Assembly (NCBI RefSeq): GCF_019457595.1
Contig: NZ_CP080419.1
Coordinates: 496,001-560,000, forward strand
Length of the DNA: 64,000 nt
Source of the DNA: Shewanella psychrotolerans
GTDB lineage: Bacteria > Pseudomonadota > Gammaproteobacteria > Enterobacterales > Shewanellaceae
Direction of reading: 5' to 3'
A program made the position numbers and the translations under genes. Every line of letters begins with the position of its first letter. Within the stretch, counting starts at the first letter, position 1. This document shows, in pieces, positions 17,508 to 25,817 of the stretch. Below the pieces are notes generated by a model. It searched no databases and was not told the origin of the DNA. It saw only the letters and a list, made by a program, of their open reading frames with translations.

Positions 17508-18710
17508 ATGCAAACCTTTAATTTCCGTGTATCTGCGGTAGCGGTGGCCTGTGCTTTTGTTTCAACTGTGACTCTTGCGCAAGATGCTACTTTGACCAAT
17601 CCTGCGATAAGCGGCGTTTTAGATGGTTATTATCAAAACACTGAACGACCGATGGCAGAACGAGAAGAGGGGTTTGGCCTAGGGCATACCGAGCTTGCGT
17701 TAAGTGCCAATATTGACGATATGTTTTATGGCAAACTAACTGCAGTGGTAGAAACCCATGGCAGTGAAACTGAAGTCGGCTTGGAAGAGGCTTTTATTCA
17801 AACCTTAGCAATACCCGCTGGATTCTCTGTTCGTGCTGGACGTTTTTTATCGGATGTGGGTTATCTTAACAACCAACATGTTCATACTGATGCATTTACA
17901 GATAGACCTGCAGCCTATCGTGCCTTCCTAGGTAGCCATTATTTTGATGATGGTGTGCGCCTCGATTATGTTGCGCCAACGGATCTTTATTGGGCTATGG
18001 GTGTTGAAGCCTTTAAAGGCGAGAGTATGCGCGCCGAAGATGAACATGGTGAGCGTGATTTTAAAAGCCTTGGTGTCTATACCGCTTACACTAAATTAGG
18101 TGGTGACATTGGCGATAGTAGTTCTTGGATGTTGGGACTAAGCTATTTACGCAACGAGAATGGTCGACTGACGGCTCACGAAGAGCATGAAGATGAAGTT
18201 GTCGCCGAGGATGAGCATGAACATGATCATAGCCATGCGGCCATGTATACTGGCGAAAATACCTATATTGCTGATTTCGTCTATAAATGGGCACCCCGTG
18301 GAAACTATAAATATCAACACCTTACTGTGAGTGGTGAATATTTCAGAGTCACAGATTTCGCGCCGTTAGAGGAGCATGTCGCAGGTTTGGCAGAACCTCA
18401 TGGAGCGGAGCATGCGCCTGATGACCAAACGGGCTGGTATGTTAGCTCTGTTTATCAATTTAGCCCAAACTGGTCGGCTGGATTACGCTATGGTCAGGTC
18501 GATACTCAGGAGTTACATGACGAGCATTTTGATAGTCAGAAGCTAAAAGAAACCGAAGTGAGCCTCGCATGGCACCACAGCCATTTCTCGACAGTGCGTT
18601 TACAGTACACGAATCAACAAGGCACGAACTTTGACGGCATCGAAGACGATAACGTCATTACTCTTCAATATGTTATGACTCTGGGGGCTCACGGTGCGCA
18701 TCAATTCTAA
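17508..18710 (+). CDS. His-rich outer-membrane beta-barrel, putative zinc porin
   Basis: This 400-residue protein has a signal peptide (VSAVAVACAFVSTVTLAQ) and a mature part of repeated amphipathic strands, including VRAGRFLSDVGYLNNQH and GWYVSSVYQF, as in phosphate/metal-type porins. A predicted surface loop near residues 224-245 is packed with His, Glu and Asp (HEEHEDE, then DEHEHDHSHA), and more His lie at HHSHF and at the C-terminus (AHGAHQF). This fits zinc capture at the surface. There is no TonB box or plug. GGAG precedes the ATG. It overlaps the downstream binding-protein gene by 17 bases. Confidence 0.8.
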   Translation: MQTFNFRVSAVAVACAFVSTVTLAQDATLTNPAISGVLDGYYQNTERPMAEREEGFGLGHTELALSANIDDMFYGKLTAVVETHGSETEVGLEEAFIQTLAIPAGFSVRAGRFLSDVGYLNNQHVHTDAFTDRPAAYRAFLGSHYFDDGVRLDYVAPTDLYWAMGVEAFKGESMRAEDEHGERDFKSLGVYTAYTKLGGDIGDSSSWMLGLSYLRNENGRLTAHEEHEDEVVAEDEHEHDHSHAAMYTGENTYIADFVYKWAPRGNYKYQHLTVSGEYFRVTDFAPLEEHVAGLAEPHGAEHAPDDQTGWYVSSVYQFSPNWSAGLRYGQVDTQELHDEHFDSQKLKETEVSLAWHHSHFSTVRLQYTNQQGTNFDGIEDDNVITLQYVMTLGAHGAHQF

Positions 18711-19605
18711 ATTTATTAAAGCCAGTTGCGCTGCTATTGCGTTAACGATGGCGAGTGGAGCACAAGCTAAATTAAACATTTTTGCCTGTGAGCCTGAATA
18801 CGCAGCGTTAGCGAAGGAGTTAGCTCCCGATGCTAAAATTTATTCGGCAACGACAGCGATGCAAGATCCACATCAAGTGCAGGCGAGACCGAGTCTAATT
18901 GCTAAAATGCGTCAAGCAGATTTGGCCGTGTGTGCCGGTGCCGATCTTGAGGTGGGTTGGTTGCCTATGCTGCAAATGAAGTCGGCTAACGCTAAGGTGC
19001 GCTCAACCGAGAAGGGACTGTTTTTCGCCGCTGAGCATATTGATACGCTTGATAAGCTAGACAATGTCGACCGCAGCATGGGCGATGTGCATGCGAAGGG
19101 GAATCCCCATTTGCATTTCGATCCTGAGCGCTTACTCTTGGTAGCAAACGCACTAAGCAGTAAATTGGTGCAATTGGATCCCGATTCGAAAGCTGAATAT
19201 GAAGCGGCGTTAGCCGATTTTTCAACACGTTGGAAAGCCGCTATATCTCAGTGGCAGGTCATGGCTGCACCGTTAAAGGGTAAAAAAGTAATCGGATATC
19301 ATACGAGTTTTCGTTACCTGTATAACTGGTTAGGGATTGAGCAAGTAGGCGATCTTGAACCAAAGCCAGGCCTTCCGCCAAGCACTAGCCATCTAGCCGA
19401 TTTACAGAATCGAGCTAAACAAGGTGATGTTATGGCGATCACTGTCGCGTCTTATCAGGATGAGCGTGGTGCCAATTGGCTTGGTGAACGTACACAATTG
19501 CCTGTGCAAGTGTTGCCTATGTCGGTCGGGGGAAATGATGATAGCCAAGATCTGTTTTCTCTTTACCAAAGTGTCATTACGTTATTGTTAAACCTTAATA
19601 AATAG
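18694..19605 (+). CDS. Zinc/manganese-type ABC substrate-binding protein (ZnuA-like)
   Basis: This 303-residue periplasmic protein is of the cluster-9 metal-binding type. It has a signal peptide (FIKASCAAIALTMASGAQA), the first ligand His60 in DPHQVQARPS, then His139 and His141 in GNPHLHFDPE and a later His in GYHTSFRYLY, and a C-terminal acidic segment near SYQDERG. Unlike E. coli ZnuA it lacks a His-rich loop; that role may lie in the upstream outer-membrane protein. It starts at GTG inside the end of the porin gene with GGGGG six to seven bases upstream, so the two are translationally coupled. Confidence 0.88.
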   Translation: MRINSKFIKASCAAIALTMASGAQAKLNIFACEPEYAALAKELAPDAKIYSATTAMQDPHQVQARPSLIAKMRQADLAVCAGADLEVGWLPMLQMKSANAKVRSTEKGLFFAAEHIDTLDKLDNVDRSMGDVHAKGNPHLHFDPERLLLVANALSSKLVQLDPDSKAEYEAALADFSTRWKAAISQWQVMAAPLKGKKVIGYHTSFRYLYNWLGIEQVGDLEPKPGLPPSTSHLADLQNRAKQGDVMAITVASYQDERGANWLGERTQLPVQVLPMSVGGNDDSQDLFSLYQSVITLLLNLNK

Positions 19606-19613
19606 TGATTCTC

Positions 19614-19644
19614 GATAGCGCCTGACTAAGCGTCAGGCGCTATC
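19614..19644 (+). promoter_or_regulatory. Intra-operon 13-bp perfect hairpin
   Basis: The stem GATAGCGCCTGAC / GTCAGGCGCTATC with a five-base loop starts nine bases after the binding-protein stop and ends 24 bases before the permease ATG. It has no T-run, so it is more likely an mRNA stability or attenuation element than a full terminator. Confidence 0.7.
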
Positions 19645-19668
19645 TTATTAAGCTATTAGGTACACATC

Positions 19669-20463
19669 ATGTTTGATTTAGACCTGTTATCGATTTTGCT
19701 ACCTGCTTTTGCTGCAGGAATATTGGTGCTATCGACCCATGTATTACTCGGCAGCCAAGTACTCAAGCGTGGCATTATCTTTATCGATTTGGCCATTGCA
19801 CAAGTTGCAGCCTTAGGTGCCATCATAGCCCATACGAATCATGACATAGAGCATATTCCTTATGCCACAGTATGGATGCCTGCGTTATTTGCTTTAATGG
19901 GGGCAGGGTTTATTGCTTGGTTATCTAAGCGCATGTCCGATGAATTAGAAGCAATTATTGGTTGTTTCTATGTGTTATCTGCGGTGGCGGCAATGTTGAT
20001 GCTATCCAATGATCCTCATGGCGCAGAGATGTTAAAGCAGTTAATGTCGGGGCAAATTTTGTGGGTAAATTGGTCACAATTGCTGTTTCCTGCCATTATT
20101 TCATTGTTGGTATTAGCCATTATTGCATTTAAACCGACACTGCTTGATGGTGTTGCTTTCTATCTGCTGTTTGCGTTAGTTATCACTTTGTCTGTTGAGT
20201 TAGTCGGTGTTTACTTAGTGTTTAGTTCGCTGATTTTACCTGCGTTAGCGGTCAACAAATATGCTGGTAAGGGGAAGTGGGGGCTGGCCTATATGGTGGG
20301 CTTTATCGGTTATGCTGTAGGACTCGTTTTATCGGCCACATTTGATCTGCCTAGCGGTGCGGCTATCGTTGCAACTCTTGCGTTGAGCACAGTGTTATTT
20401 CGTTTTCTTCTGCCGCTGCTTTTTAAGAAAAGTTCAGTTGGGAAGGTAGAGTTTAATTCGTAA
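19669..20463 (+). CDS. Metal ABC transporter permease (ZnuB-like)
   Basis: This 264-residue inner-membrane protein has about eight hydrophobic segments. It matches the ZnuB/ABC-3 permease family: the early GSQVLKRGIIFIDLAIAQVA segment, the MSGQILWV motif and SSLILPALAVNKYAG near the C-terminal half. It would move zinc or manganese delivered by the upstream binding protein. No ATP-binding subunit gene is present before or after it; a terminator follows. The ATPase must come from elsewhere in the genome, or the system is incomplete. Confidence 0.9.
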   Translation: MFDLDLLSILLPAFAAGILVLSTHVLLGSQVLKRGIIFIDLAIAQVAALGAIIAHTNHDIEHIPYATVWMPALFALMGAGFIAWLSKRMSDELEAIIGCFYVLSAVAAMLMLSNDPHGAEMLKQLMSGQILWVNWSQLLFPAIISLLVLAIIAFKPTLLDGVAFYLLFALVITLSVELVGVYLVFSSLILPALAVNKYAGKGKWGLAYMVGFIGYAVGLVLSATFDLPSGAAIVATLALSTVLFRFLLPLLFKKSSVGKVEFNS

Positions 20464-20495
20464 ATTCGATACAGAACATCATAAGCTTAGTGATA

Positions 20496-20530
20496 ATAGG
20501 TTACTTGGATTCGAGTAGCCTATTTTTTTT
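20496..20530 (+). terminator. Terminator of the zinc cluster
   Basis: The stem ATAGGTTACT / AGTAGCCTAT (one G-T pair) has an eight-base loop and eight T residues after it. Confidence 0.88.
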
Positions 20531-20637
20531 ATCTTAAAATTCGATTAGTTATGACAGTGACTACTGTACTAGGGGGGTAAAGATGAAGCCTAGGTTAAAT
20601 CTTCAGACTACAGGTGTAAGTCGTTTTTGCTTACTGA

Positions 20638-20643
20638 TATAAT
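20638..20643 (+). promoter_or_regulatory. Extended -10 promoter of plsC
   Basis: TGATATAAT carries an extended -10 (TG-N-TATAAT) 28 bases before the GTG start of plsC. No strong -35 is needed or seen. Confidence 0.6.
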
Positions 20644-20671
20644 ATCGCCACTGAAATCACAGGAGTAAGTT

Positions 20672-21403
20672 GTGCTGTTAATCCTCAGATCATTGATCTT
20701 GGCTATTATGTTGCTATTGGCATTTGTCTTTGGTGGGCTCTATTGTCTGCTTAGGCCTCGTCATCGTGATAACGTACATCTGTTTGCTAAAATATTTTCG
20801 TGGGCAGCGCCTGTGTTAGGGGTGAAAGTCGTACTGCGTAAAGCTAAATTTGAGACAACAGAGCCTTGTATCTATTTAGCGAATCATCAAAATAACTTTG
20901 ATATGTTTACCCATACGGCAGCAGTGCCGAAGGGAACGGTGAGTTTGGGCAAAAAAAGCCTAGCGTGGATCCCATTTTTTGGGCAGATCTATTGGTTGTC
21001 GGGTAATATTCTTATTGACCGTAAAAATCGTAATCGAGCGTTTGAGACCATGGCGGAAACGGCTAAGAAGATCAAAGAGAAATGCCTGTCGATATGGATT
21101 TTCCCCGAGGGAACTCGTTCTCGAGGAAAAGGTTTATTGCCATTTAAATCGGGTGCATTTCATACGGCGATAGAAGCCGGTGTTGCTATGGTGCCTGTGC
21201 TAGCCTCAAATCAAGAACATATTAAGCTTAATCGTTGGAATAATGGCGTGGTGATCATTGAGATGATGGAACCCATAGAGACCAAAGGTTTGGCTAAAAC
21301 ACAAGTTAAAGAGCTTTCGACGCGCATCCATGCCATGATGTCGGAAAAGTTAGCCCAGTTAAACCATGAAGCCATGACGCTTATGGCGAAGAAAGCCGTT
21401 TAA
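20672..21403 (+). CDS. plsC: 1-acyl-sn-glycerol-3-phosphate acyltransferase
   Basis: This 243-residue inner-membrane enzyme acylates lysophosphatidic acid to phosphatidic acid in phospholipid synthesis. It has an N-terminal membrane helix (SLILAIMLLLAFVFGGLYCL), the catalytic HX4D motif in NHQNNFDMF, the substrate motif IFPEGTRSRG and the later AMVPVLAS. Length is normal. It starts at GTG with AGGAG at a good distance. rraB follows 33 bases after its stop and is probably co-transcribed. A genome may hold more than one PlsC, so this could be the accessory copy. Confidence 0.93.
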   Translation: MLLILRSLILAIMLLLAFVFGGLYCLLRPRHRDNVHLFAKIFSWAAPVLGVKVVLRKAKFETTEPCIYLANHQNNFDMFTHTAAVPKGTVSLGKKSLAWIPFFGQIYWLSGNILIDRKNRNRAFETMAETAKKIKEKCLSIWIFPEGTRSRGKGLLPFKSGAFHTAIEAGVAMVPVLASNQEHIKLNRWNNGVVIIEMMEPIETKGLAKTQVKELSTRIHAMMSEKLAQLNHEAMTLMAKKAV

Positions 21404-21436
21404 CTCATCATATTATAGATAAATTCGGAGTGATCC

Positions 21437-21844
21437 ATGTCTACAGAACGTCAGTTACAGGAACAGAAACAAGAGAATCAAGAGATCGTTGAGGCGATCC
21501 TTGCTGATGGTTCTGAGCCAGATGCTGAGTACACTATCGAACACCATTTCTCAGCGACCAATTTTGATCGTCTTGAAAAAGCTGCTGTTGAAGCGTTTAA
21601 AATGGGTTTTGAAGTTAATGATGCCGAAGAGATGGAACTGGATGATGGTTCGGTGATCTTCTGTTTTGATGCTATCGCCTATCACAAATTAGAAGTCGAG
21701 TTGCTCGATAAAGCCTGTGAAGATCTTATTAACCTAGCCGCTAAGCAAAAAGTTGATTATGACGGTTGGGGGACTTACTTTATTGGTGATGAAGTCGACG
21801 AAGATGACGACGAGTTTGATGAAGACGAAGCTCGTTTCCATTAA
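21437..21844 (+). CDS. rraB: Ribonuclease E inhibitor RraB
   Basis: This 135-residue protein binds RNase E and remodels the degradosome, slowing mRNA decay. It has the RraB pattern: a short charged N-terminus ([22 protein letters not shown]), the [16 protein letters not shown] and AFKMGFEV segments, a central [15 protein letters not shown] motif and a strongly acidic tail. The length is normal. A GGAG site precedes the ATG. It sits downstream of plsC on the same strand and ends at a strong terminator. Confidence 0.92.
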   Translation: MSTERQLQEQKQENQEIVEAILADGSEPDAEYTIEHHFSATNFDRLEKAAVEAFKMGFEVNDAEEMELDDGSVIFCFDAIAYHKLEVELLDKACEDLINLAAKQKVDYDGWGTYFIGDEVDEDDDEFDEDEARFH

Positions 21845-21894
21845 TCATTAATATCGCGCTAAATCAGAGTGAGTGAGCAATATTGCTTACGTAC

Positions 21895-21931
21895 AAAAAA
21901 ACCTTAGCATGACTCGATGCTAAGGTTTTTT
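21895..21931 (+). terminator. Terminator after rraB
   Basis: The 15-bp stem AAAAAACCTTAGCAT / ATGCTAAGGTTTTTT has a six-base loop and lies between convergent genes, so it can serve both. Confidence 0.92.
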
Positions 21932-22004
21932 AGTGATTAGAGATATAAAACGGGTTGATTATCGGCAGGTTATCGCAACTTGCTTAATATAATACCAATT
22001 AGTA

Positions 22005-22964
22005 TTACTCTTTAAACGTCACACAACAGTTTCGGCCTGCTTGTTTAGCTTGATAGAGCGCGTTGTCTGTATTGGCTAACCACTTTGCACTGTTTTCCAG
22101 TTTTGTGCCAATATCACAGATCCCAATACTTACGGTAACGCTAATTTTAACGCTCTCGTAACGCATTTCTGAAGCGGCTATTTTTTCTCGTAAGCGCTCG
22201 GCGAAATTGAGGGCGTGTTCTGCATTGGTGTTAGATAAGACCACTGCAAACTCCTCGCCGCCATAACGACCCGCACAGTCTGTTTCACGGAGTGACTGCT
22301 TTAGAATATGCGACACATGTTGTATTACCTTATCACCAGCTAAATGGCCATAGGTGTCGTTGATCCGCTTAAAGTTATCGATATCAATCATGACTAAAGT
22401 TGTTGGTTCACCATAACGAGTGTGGCGATCAAACTCACGTTGCATGCACATTTGCCAATGTCTGCGATTATTCAGTTGCGTAAGACCATCGGTTTGACTC
22501 AGGTGCTCTAATCGTTCATTCGCGGCTTTGAGTTGTAAGCGGTTGATGGCGACGTCGGTTACATCATAGATAATCATGCTGATATGGGTTATCTGACCCG
22601 TAAGCGAAGAGAGCGGCAGTAGGGTGACATTTTGGTACATAAAGTCTGCACGGCCTGTAATTGGGCGGTAATTACCAAATTTAAATACAAATGGCCTCTG
22701 CTCCCAACTGATGAAGGCTCGGTTTTTCAATAGGAAAACCGATTCCATTTTCTGTTTTAACCAAGTCGCAGGAAGGTAATCAAACTTATCAAACAGGTTG
22801 GCACCTTTAATGGAATTAGGAGAGATTCCACTGTGGTTCTCCATAAAGCCATTCCAGAGCTGGATATCATAATTACGATCTAATACCACCAAGCCGACCT
22901 CTATGGTTTGTACCATATCGATAAGCCAGTGTAGTTCGTTCATTGCGCTTTGATCATATGCCAT
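22005..22964 (-). CDS. PAS-GGDEF diguanylate cyclase
   Basis: This 319-residue cytoplasmic enzyme would make c-di-GMP from two GTP. The N-terminal PAS-type sensor (about 5-150) has VVLDRNYDIQLWN. The C-terminal GGDEF domain (about 160-315) has DGLTQLNNRR, DIDNFKRINDTYGH, the active-site GGEEF and an RETD inhibitory site five residues before it, so product feedback is expected. The ATG at 22964 with GGA seven bases upstream is preferred to a TTG start. It begins 13 bases after the receiver-CheC gene stop and is surely in the same operon. Confidence 0.92.
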   Translation of the reverse strand: MAYDQSAMNELHWLIDMVQTIEVGLVVLDRNYDIQLWNGFMENHSGISPNSIKGANLFDKFDYLPATWLKQKMESVFLLKNRAFISWEQRPFVFKFGNYRPITGRADFMYQNVTLLPLSSLTGQITHISMIIYDVTDVAINRLQLKAANERLEHLSQTDGLTQLNNRRHWQMCMQREFDRHTRYGEPTTLVMIDIDNFKRINDTYGHLAGDKVIQHVSHILKQSLRETDCAGRYGGEEFAVVLSNTNAEHALNFAERLREKIAASEMRYESVKISVTVSIGICDIGTKLENSAKWLANTDNALYQAKQAGRNCCVTFKE

Positions 22965-22977
22965 GTATGAGTCCAAC

Positions 22978-23973
22978 TTAATCTAACAGATAACCGAGCT
23001 TGAAGTTGAGCGTCGGTAATGATTCTTCGGTAAATAGCAGTAGCAGATCACACTGAATATCATGACCTTCGATGCGATAGTTAATCTCCATCGCTAGCGT
23101 TCTTGCCCACTTTTCGGAGTTATCGTGAATAAGATCGTTAACGGTACAATGTCGACCAAGCACCACGGGGTGACTTTGGCTGAACTTCATATGTAATTGC
23201 TCTGAGATACCACTAAGAAATGCGCCGATCAACACATTACCTGTATCGATCATCACCTCTATTTCAGTATTGGTATCTTCAGGATTAGCTAATCCCATGA
23301 GCTTTGCCATATCTTGAAATGAGGAATCATGGAAGAGTAGTAAGGCTTCTCCCGCAACCCCTGCACCGATAAAGCCTTGGCACAACGCAGAAACTGTGCC
23401 GTACTGCTCCGTCGCTTTGAGTGTCATGGTGAGCTCGCTAACTTCGAGTACATTGACATTTGGGATCGGAAGAAGTACGAACACATCGAGTAATTTTGCT
23501 AACAGATCTGCAGCACGCCCCATCGCAACATTAGCGACCTCTTGGCATGCATCCCTTAAATCGACTTCGAGCATAGGATTATCGTTAGCGTTCTCACCAA
23601 GGGCGATGGTTAATATTCCATATTCCTGCAATATATTGCTGATGGCATCCGCACTAACCGGCTTTTGAATAAAATCGAGGGCACCAAGAGCCTTAACCCG
23701 CTCATGAGCTTTTATTTGGATATCGCCAGACACCACAATGACTAGCGCTGGAAGATCTTCTTTTTGGATGGTTTCGAGTACCTCATACCCATCCATTACT
23801 GGCATATTGAGGTCTAAAAAAACCACTTCACCTTTGCCCGCTCTAATGGCTTCGATACCTTCGGCGCCATTATTTGCAAAGGTGATCTCCACATCCCACT
23901 CTTTTGGAAGTGTCCGTGCCATCTGCTTTCTAGCGAGTGCAGAATCATCACATATTAGTACTGGGATCGACAT
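22978..23973 (-). CDS. Receiver-CheC fusion (response regulator with CheC-type phosphatase domain)
   Basis: This 331-residue protein joins an N-terminal receiver domain (1-120; acid pair Asp9/Asp10, acceptor Asp54 in VFLDLNMPVMDG, Lys104) to a CheC-like domain (about 135-330). The CheC phosphatase motif D/S-x3-E-x2-N-x22-P is complete from Asp141, Glu145 and Asn148 to the following Pro. A second copy has Asp in place of Glu (E-x3-D-x2-N-x22-P). It therefore looks able to dephosphorylate a receiver, perhaps under control of its own phosphorylation. The downstream diguanylate cyclase is the likely partner pathway. Confidence 0.88.
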   Translation of the reverse strand: MSIPVLICDDSALARKQMARTLPKEWDVEITFANNGAEGIEAIRAGKGEVVFLDLNMPVMDGYEVLETIQKEDLPALVIVVSGDIQIKAHERVKALGALDFIQKPVSADAISNILQEYGILTIALGENANDNPMLEVDLRDACQEVANVAMGRAADLLAKLLDVFVLLPIPNVNVLEVSELTMTLKATEQYGTVSALCQGFIGAGVAGEALLLFHDSSFQDMAKLMGLANPEDTNTEIEVMIDTGNVLIGAFLSGISEQLHMKFSQSHPVVLGRHCTVNDLIHDNSEKWARTLAMEINYRIEGHDIQCDLLLLFTEESLPTLNFKLGYLLD

Positions 23974-24372
23974 TCTATATATAACATCCTAATCTGCCCT
24001 TCTATTGAAGATAACACTAATTGGTGAATTTCGGGTGAAACACATTCATTTTGGGCTGTTTTTTGTTGAGTCGTCTGAGAAAGCCTAATATTTCCGAGCT
24101 TTCAGGGCAGGGTATATCAGACCATGCTAATCATGGTTTTATTTAAGAATTACAGTGAATCTTCCTTCTGCACTTTCGAGTAACTGTAAAAAAATATGAC
24201 AAATTATGCTTCGCTACCATAACTATCAGATCGAGCCTAATAGGTAAAATTCGAGCGACACATTTTTGACCCCAGTCAAAAAATCGTTGGATGTTATATG
24301 TTTTAGGTAAAAATTACAAATGTGTTAACATTCTTATTTCTGGACAGACCAGTGGTTTTGAGGAGTAAAGGA
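23974..24372. other. Divergent intergenic region
   Basis: No gene is seen in about 400 bases between the divergent receiver-CheC and crotonase genes. The region is AT-rich and contains short A/T tracts but no clear inverted repeat or strong promoter match. Confidence 0.6.
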
Positions 24373-25179
24373 ATGCGACATCCATGTGTTAATTTGACTG
24401 TCGAATCAGGAATTGCCATTGTCGAGTTGAATCGCCCTGATAAATATAATGCTTTAAATTACCAGCTTTTTACTTCTATTCGTAAGGTTCAGCGCCGCCT
24501 CGCTCAAGATAAGTCTATTCGTTGCGTTATCTTAACGGGCAGTGGCGGAAACTTTTGTTCTGGGCTCGATGTCAGTAGCGTGATGCGCTCTCCTATGCAG
24601 GCAGTAAAATTATTGTTCAAGTGGTTGCCTGGTAACGCCAATCTTGCCCAGCAAGTTTCTGTTGGGTGGCGACGCTTACCTGTGCCCGTTATCTGTGTGC
24701 TAGAGGGGATCTGCTATGGCGGCGGGATGCAAATTGCTTTAGGGGCTGATGTGCGTATTGCCAGTCCTGATTGCCGCCTATCAATTATGGAAGCAAGGTG
24801 GGGACTCGTTCCCGATATGGCTGGGCTTGTTGGGTTAAGGGAGCTAGTTGGTAAAGATGTTGCGTTGTTATTAACCATGACAGCTGAGGTTATTGAGGCA
24901 ACGCAGGCACAGAGTTATGGTTTAGTCACAGAGGTATGTGAGCAACCACGCGAGCGCGCTAATCGTTTAGCTCAGCAGTTATCGAAAACCTCTCCCGATG
25001 CTAATGCTGCAATAAAGTCGAGTATTAACAAGAATTGGCGAGCGAGTGAGCGTAGTTTATTATGCCGTGAAAGCCTATATCAGATCCGTTTATTACTAGG
25101 CAAGAATCGGATTATTGCTGCCCTTCGTCAAACTAAGGACCCTGAGCGTGCCTATCAACAGCGTCAGTCATGGTGGTAA
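24373..25179 (+). CDS. Crotonase family enoyl-CoA hydratase/isomerase
   Basis: This 268-residue enzyme of the crotonase fold acts on acyl-CoA thioesters. The family signatures are visible: ELNRPDKYNALN near residue 20, the first oxyanion-hole loop with FCSGLDVSS, the second, CYGGGMQIALGADVRIA, and EARWGLVPDMAG. The usual hydratase Glu pair is not evident, and the Asp in VPDMAG suggests an isomerase-like or unclassified reaction. AGGAG and a close AAAGGA precede the ATG at 24373. It is a single gene, divergent from the receiver-CheC operon. Confidence 0.88.
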   Translation: MRHPCVNLTVESGIAIVELNRPDKYNALNYQLFTSIRKVQRRLAQDKSIRCVILTGSGGNFCSGLDVSSVMRSPMQAVKLLFKWLPGNANLAQQVSVGWRRLPVPVICVLEGICYGGGMQIALGADVRIASPDCRLSIMEARWGLVPDMAGLVGLRELVGKDVALLLTMTAEVIEATQAQSYGLVTEVCEQPRERANRLAQQLSKTSPDANAAIKSSINKNWRASERSLLCRESLYQIRLLLGKNRIIAALRQTKDPERAYQQRQSWW

Positions 25180-25305
25180 ATGCTGACGAAAACGGAGTTG
25201 TCGCAATTTGAAGGTGAGCTAGTTCACACTCTATTTATTTGCTTGAGACCTTAAGTCGTCGGACGGCTAGGATCTTCCACCAATATCATTATTAGGAACT
25301 CATCG

Positions 25306-25803
25306 ATGCGAGAGTTGTTTGAACGTTTTTTATGGAGCAGTCGCTTATCGGTAATGTTCGGCGTTTTTGCCTGTGTCATTGCCGCTTTTGTTGTGTTTAT
25401 CATGGGGATCAAAGATGTGGTGCATATGATTGCGCTGCTTTGGGACTATTTGATGACAGGCAGTTATGATGTCCGCAACTCGTTAGTGATGGTGGTCGTC
25501 GAAATTTTAGATACTTTTCTGCTTGGTTCTGTACTACTTATTTTTGCGTTTGGTTTGTATGAGCTATTTATCAGTAATCTACAGGCGGCAGAAGATAGCG
25601 TTGCAGGCGGTAAAATTCTAGTCATCAGCAGTATCGATTCGCTTAAAAGTAAACTCGGAAAAGTGATCTTGATGATGTTAATTATCAAGGTGTTTTCTTA
25701 CTTTACCGAGATGAAGCCTGCTTCTATGTTGGAACTGCTCTACATGGGGATCATTGTTGTTCTCGTCGCACTGGCATTGATGCTCAGCAAAGATAAGAAG
25801 TGA
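25306..25803 (+). CDS. UPF0114 (YqhA) family membrane protein
   Basis: This 165-residue inner-membrane protein has four hydrophobic helices and the conserved family pattern: ERFLWSSRLSVMFGVFAC, VVEILDTFLLGSVLLIFAFG, LYELFIS and ISSIDSLKSKLGKVI. The function of the family is unknown. It ends 14 bases before the convergent DUF3530 gene. The start follows AGGA at a plausible spacing. Confidence 0.92.
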   Translation: MRELFERFLWSSRLSVMFGVFACVIAAFVVFIMGIKDVVHMIALLWDYLMTGSYDVRNSLVMVVVEILDTFLLGSVLLIFAFGLYELFISNLQAAEDSVAGGKILVISSIDSLKSKLGKVILMMLIIKVFSYFTEMKPASMLELLYMGIIVVLVALALMLSKDKK

Positions 25804-25817
25804 TATTGAGGCTATGC

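Noticed and set aside
20583..20642. 19-codon frame with a G-rich ribosome-like site upstream of plsC
   Set aside because: Too short and it overlaps the plsC promoter; could be a leader peptide but nothing else supports that.
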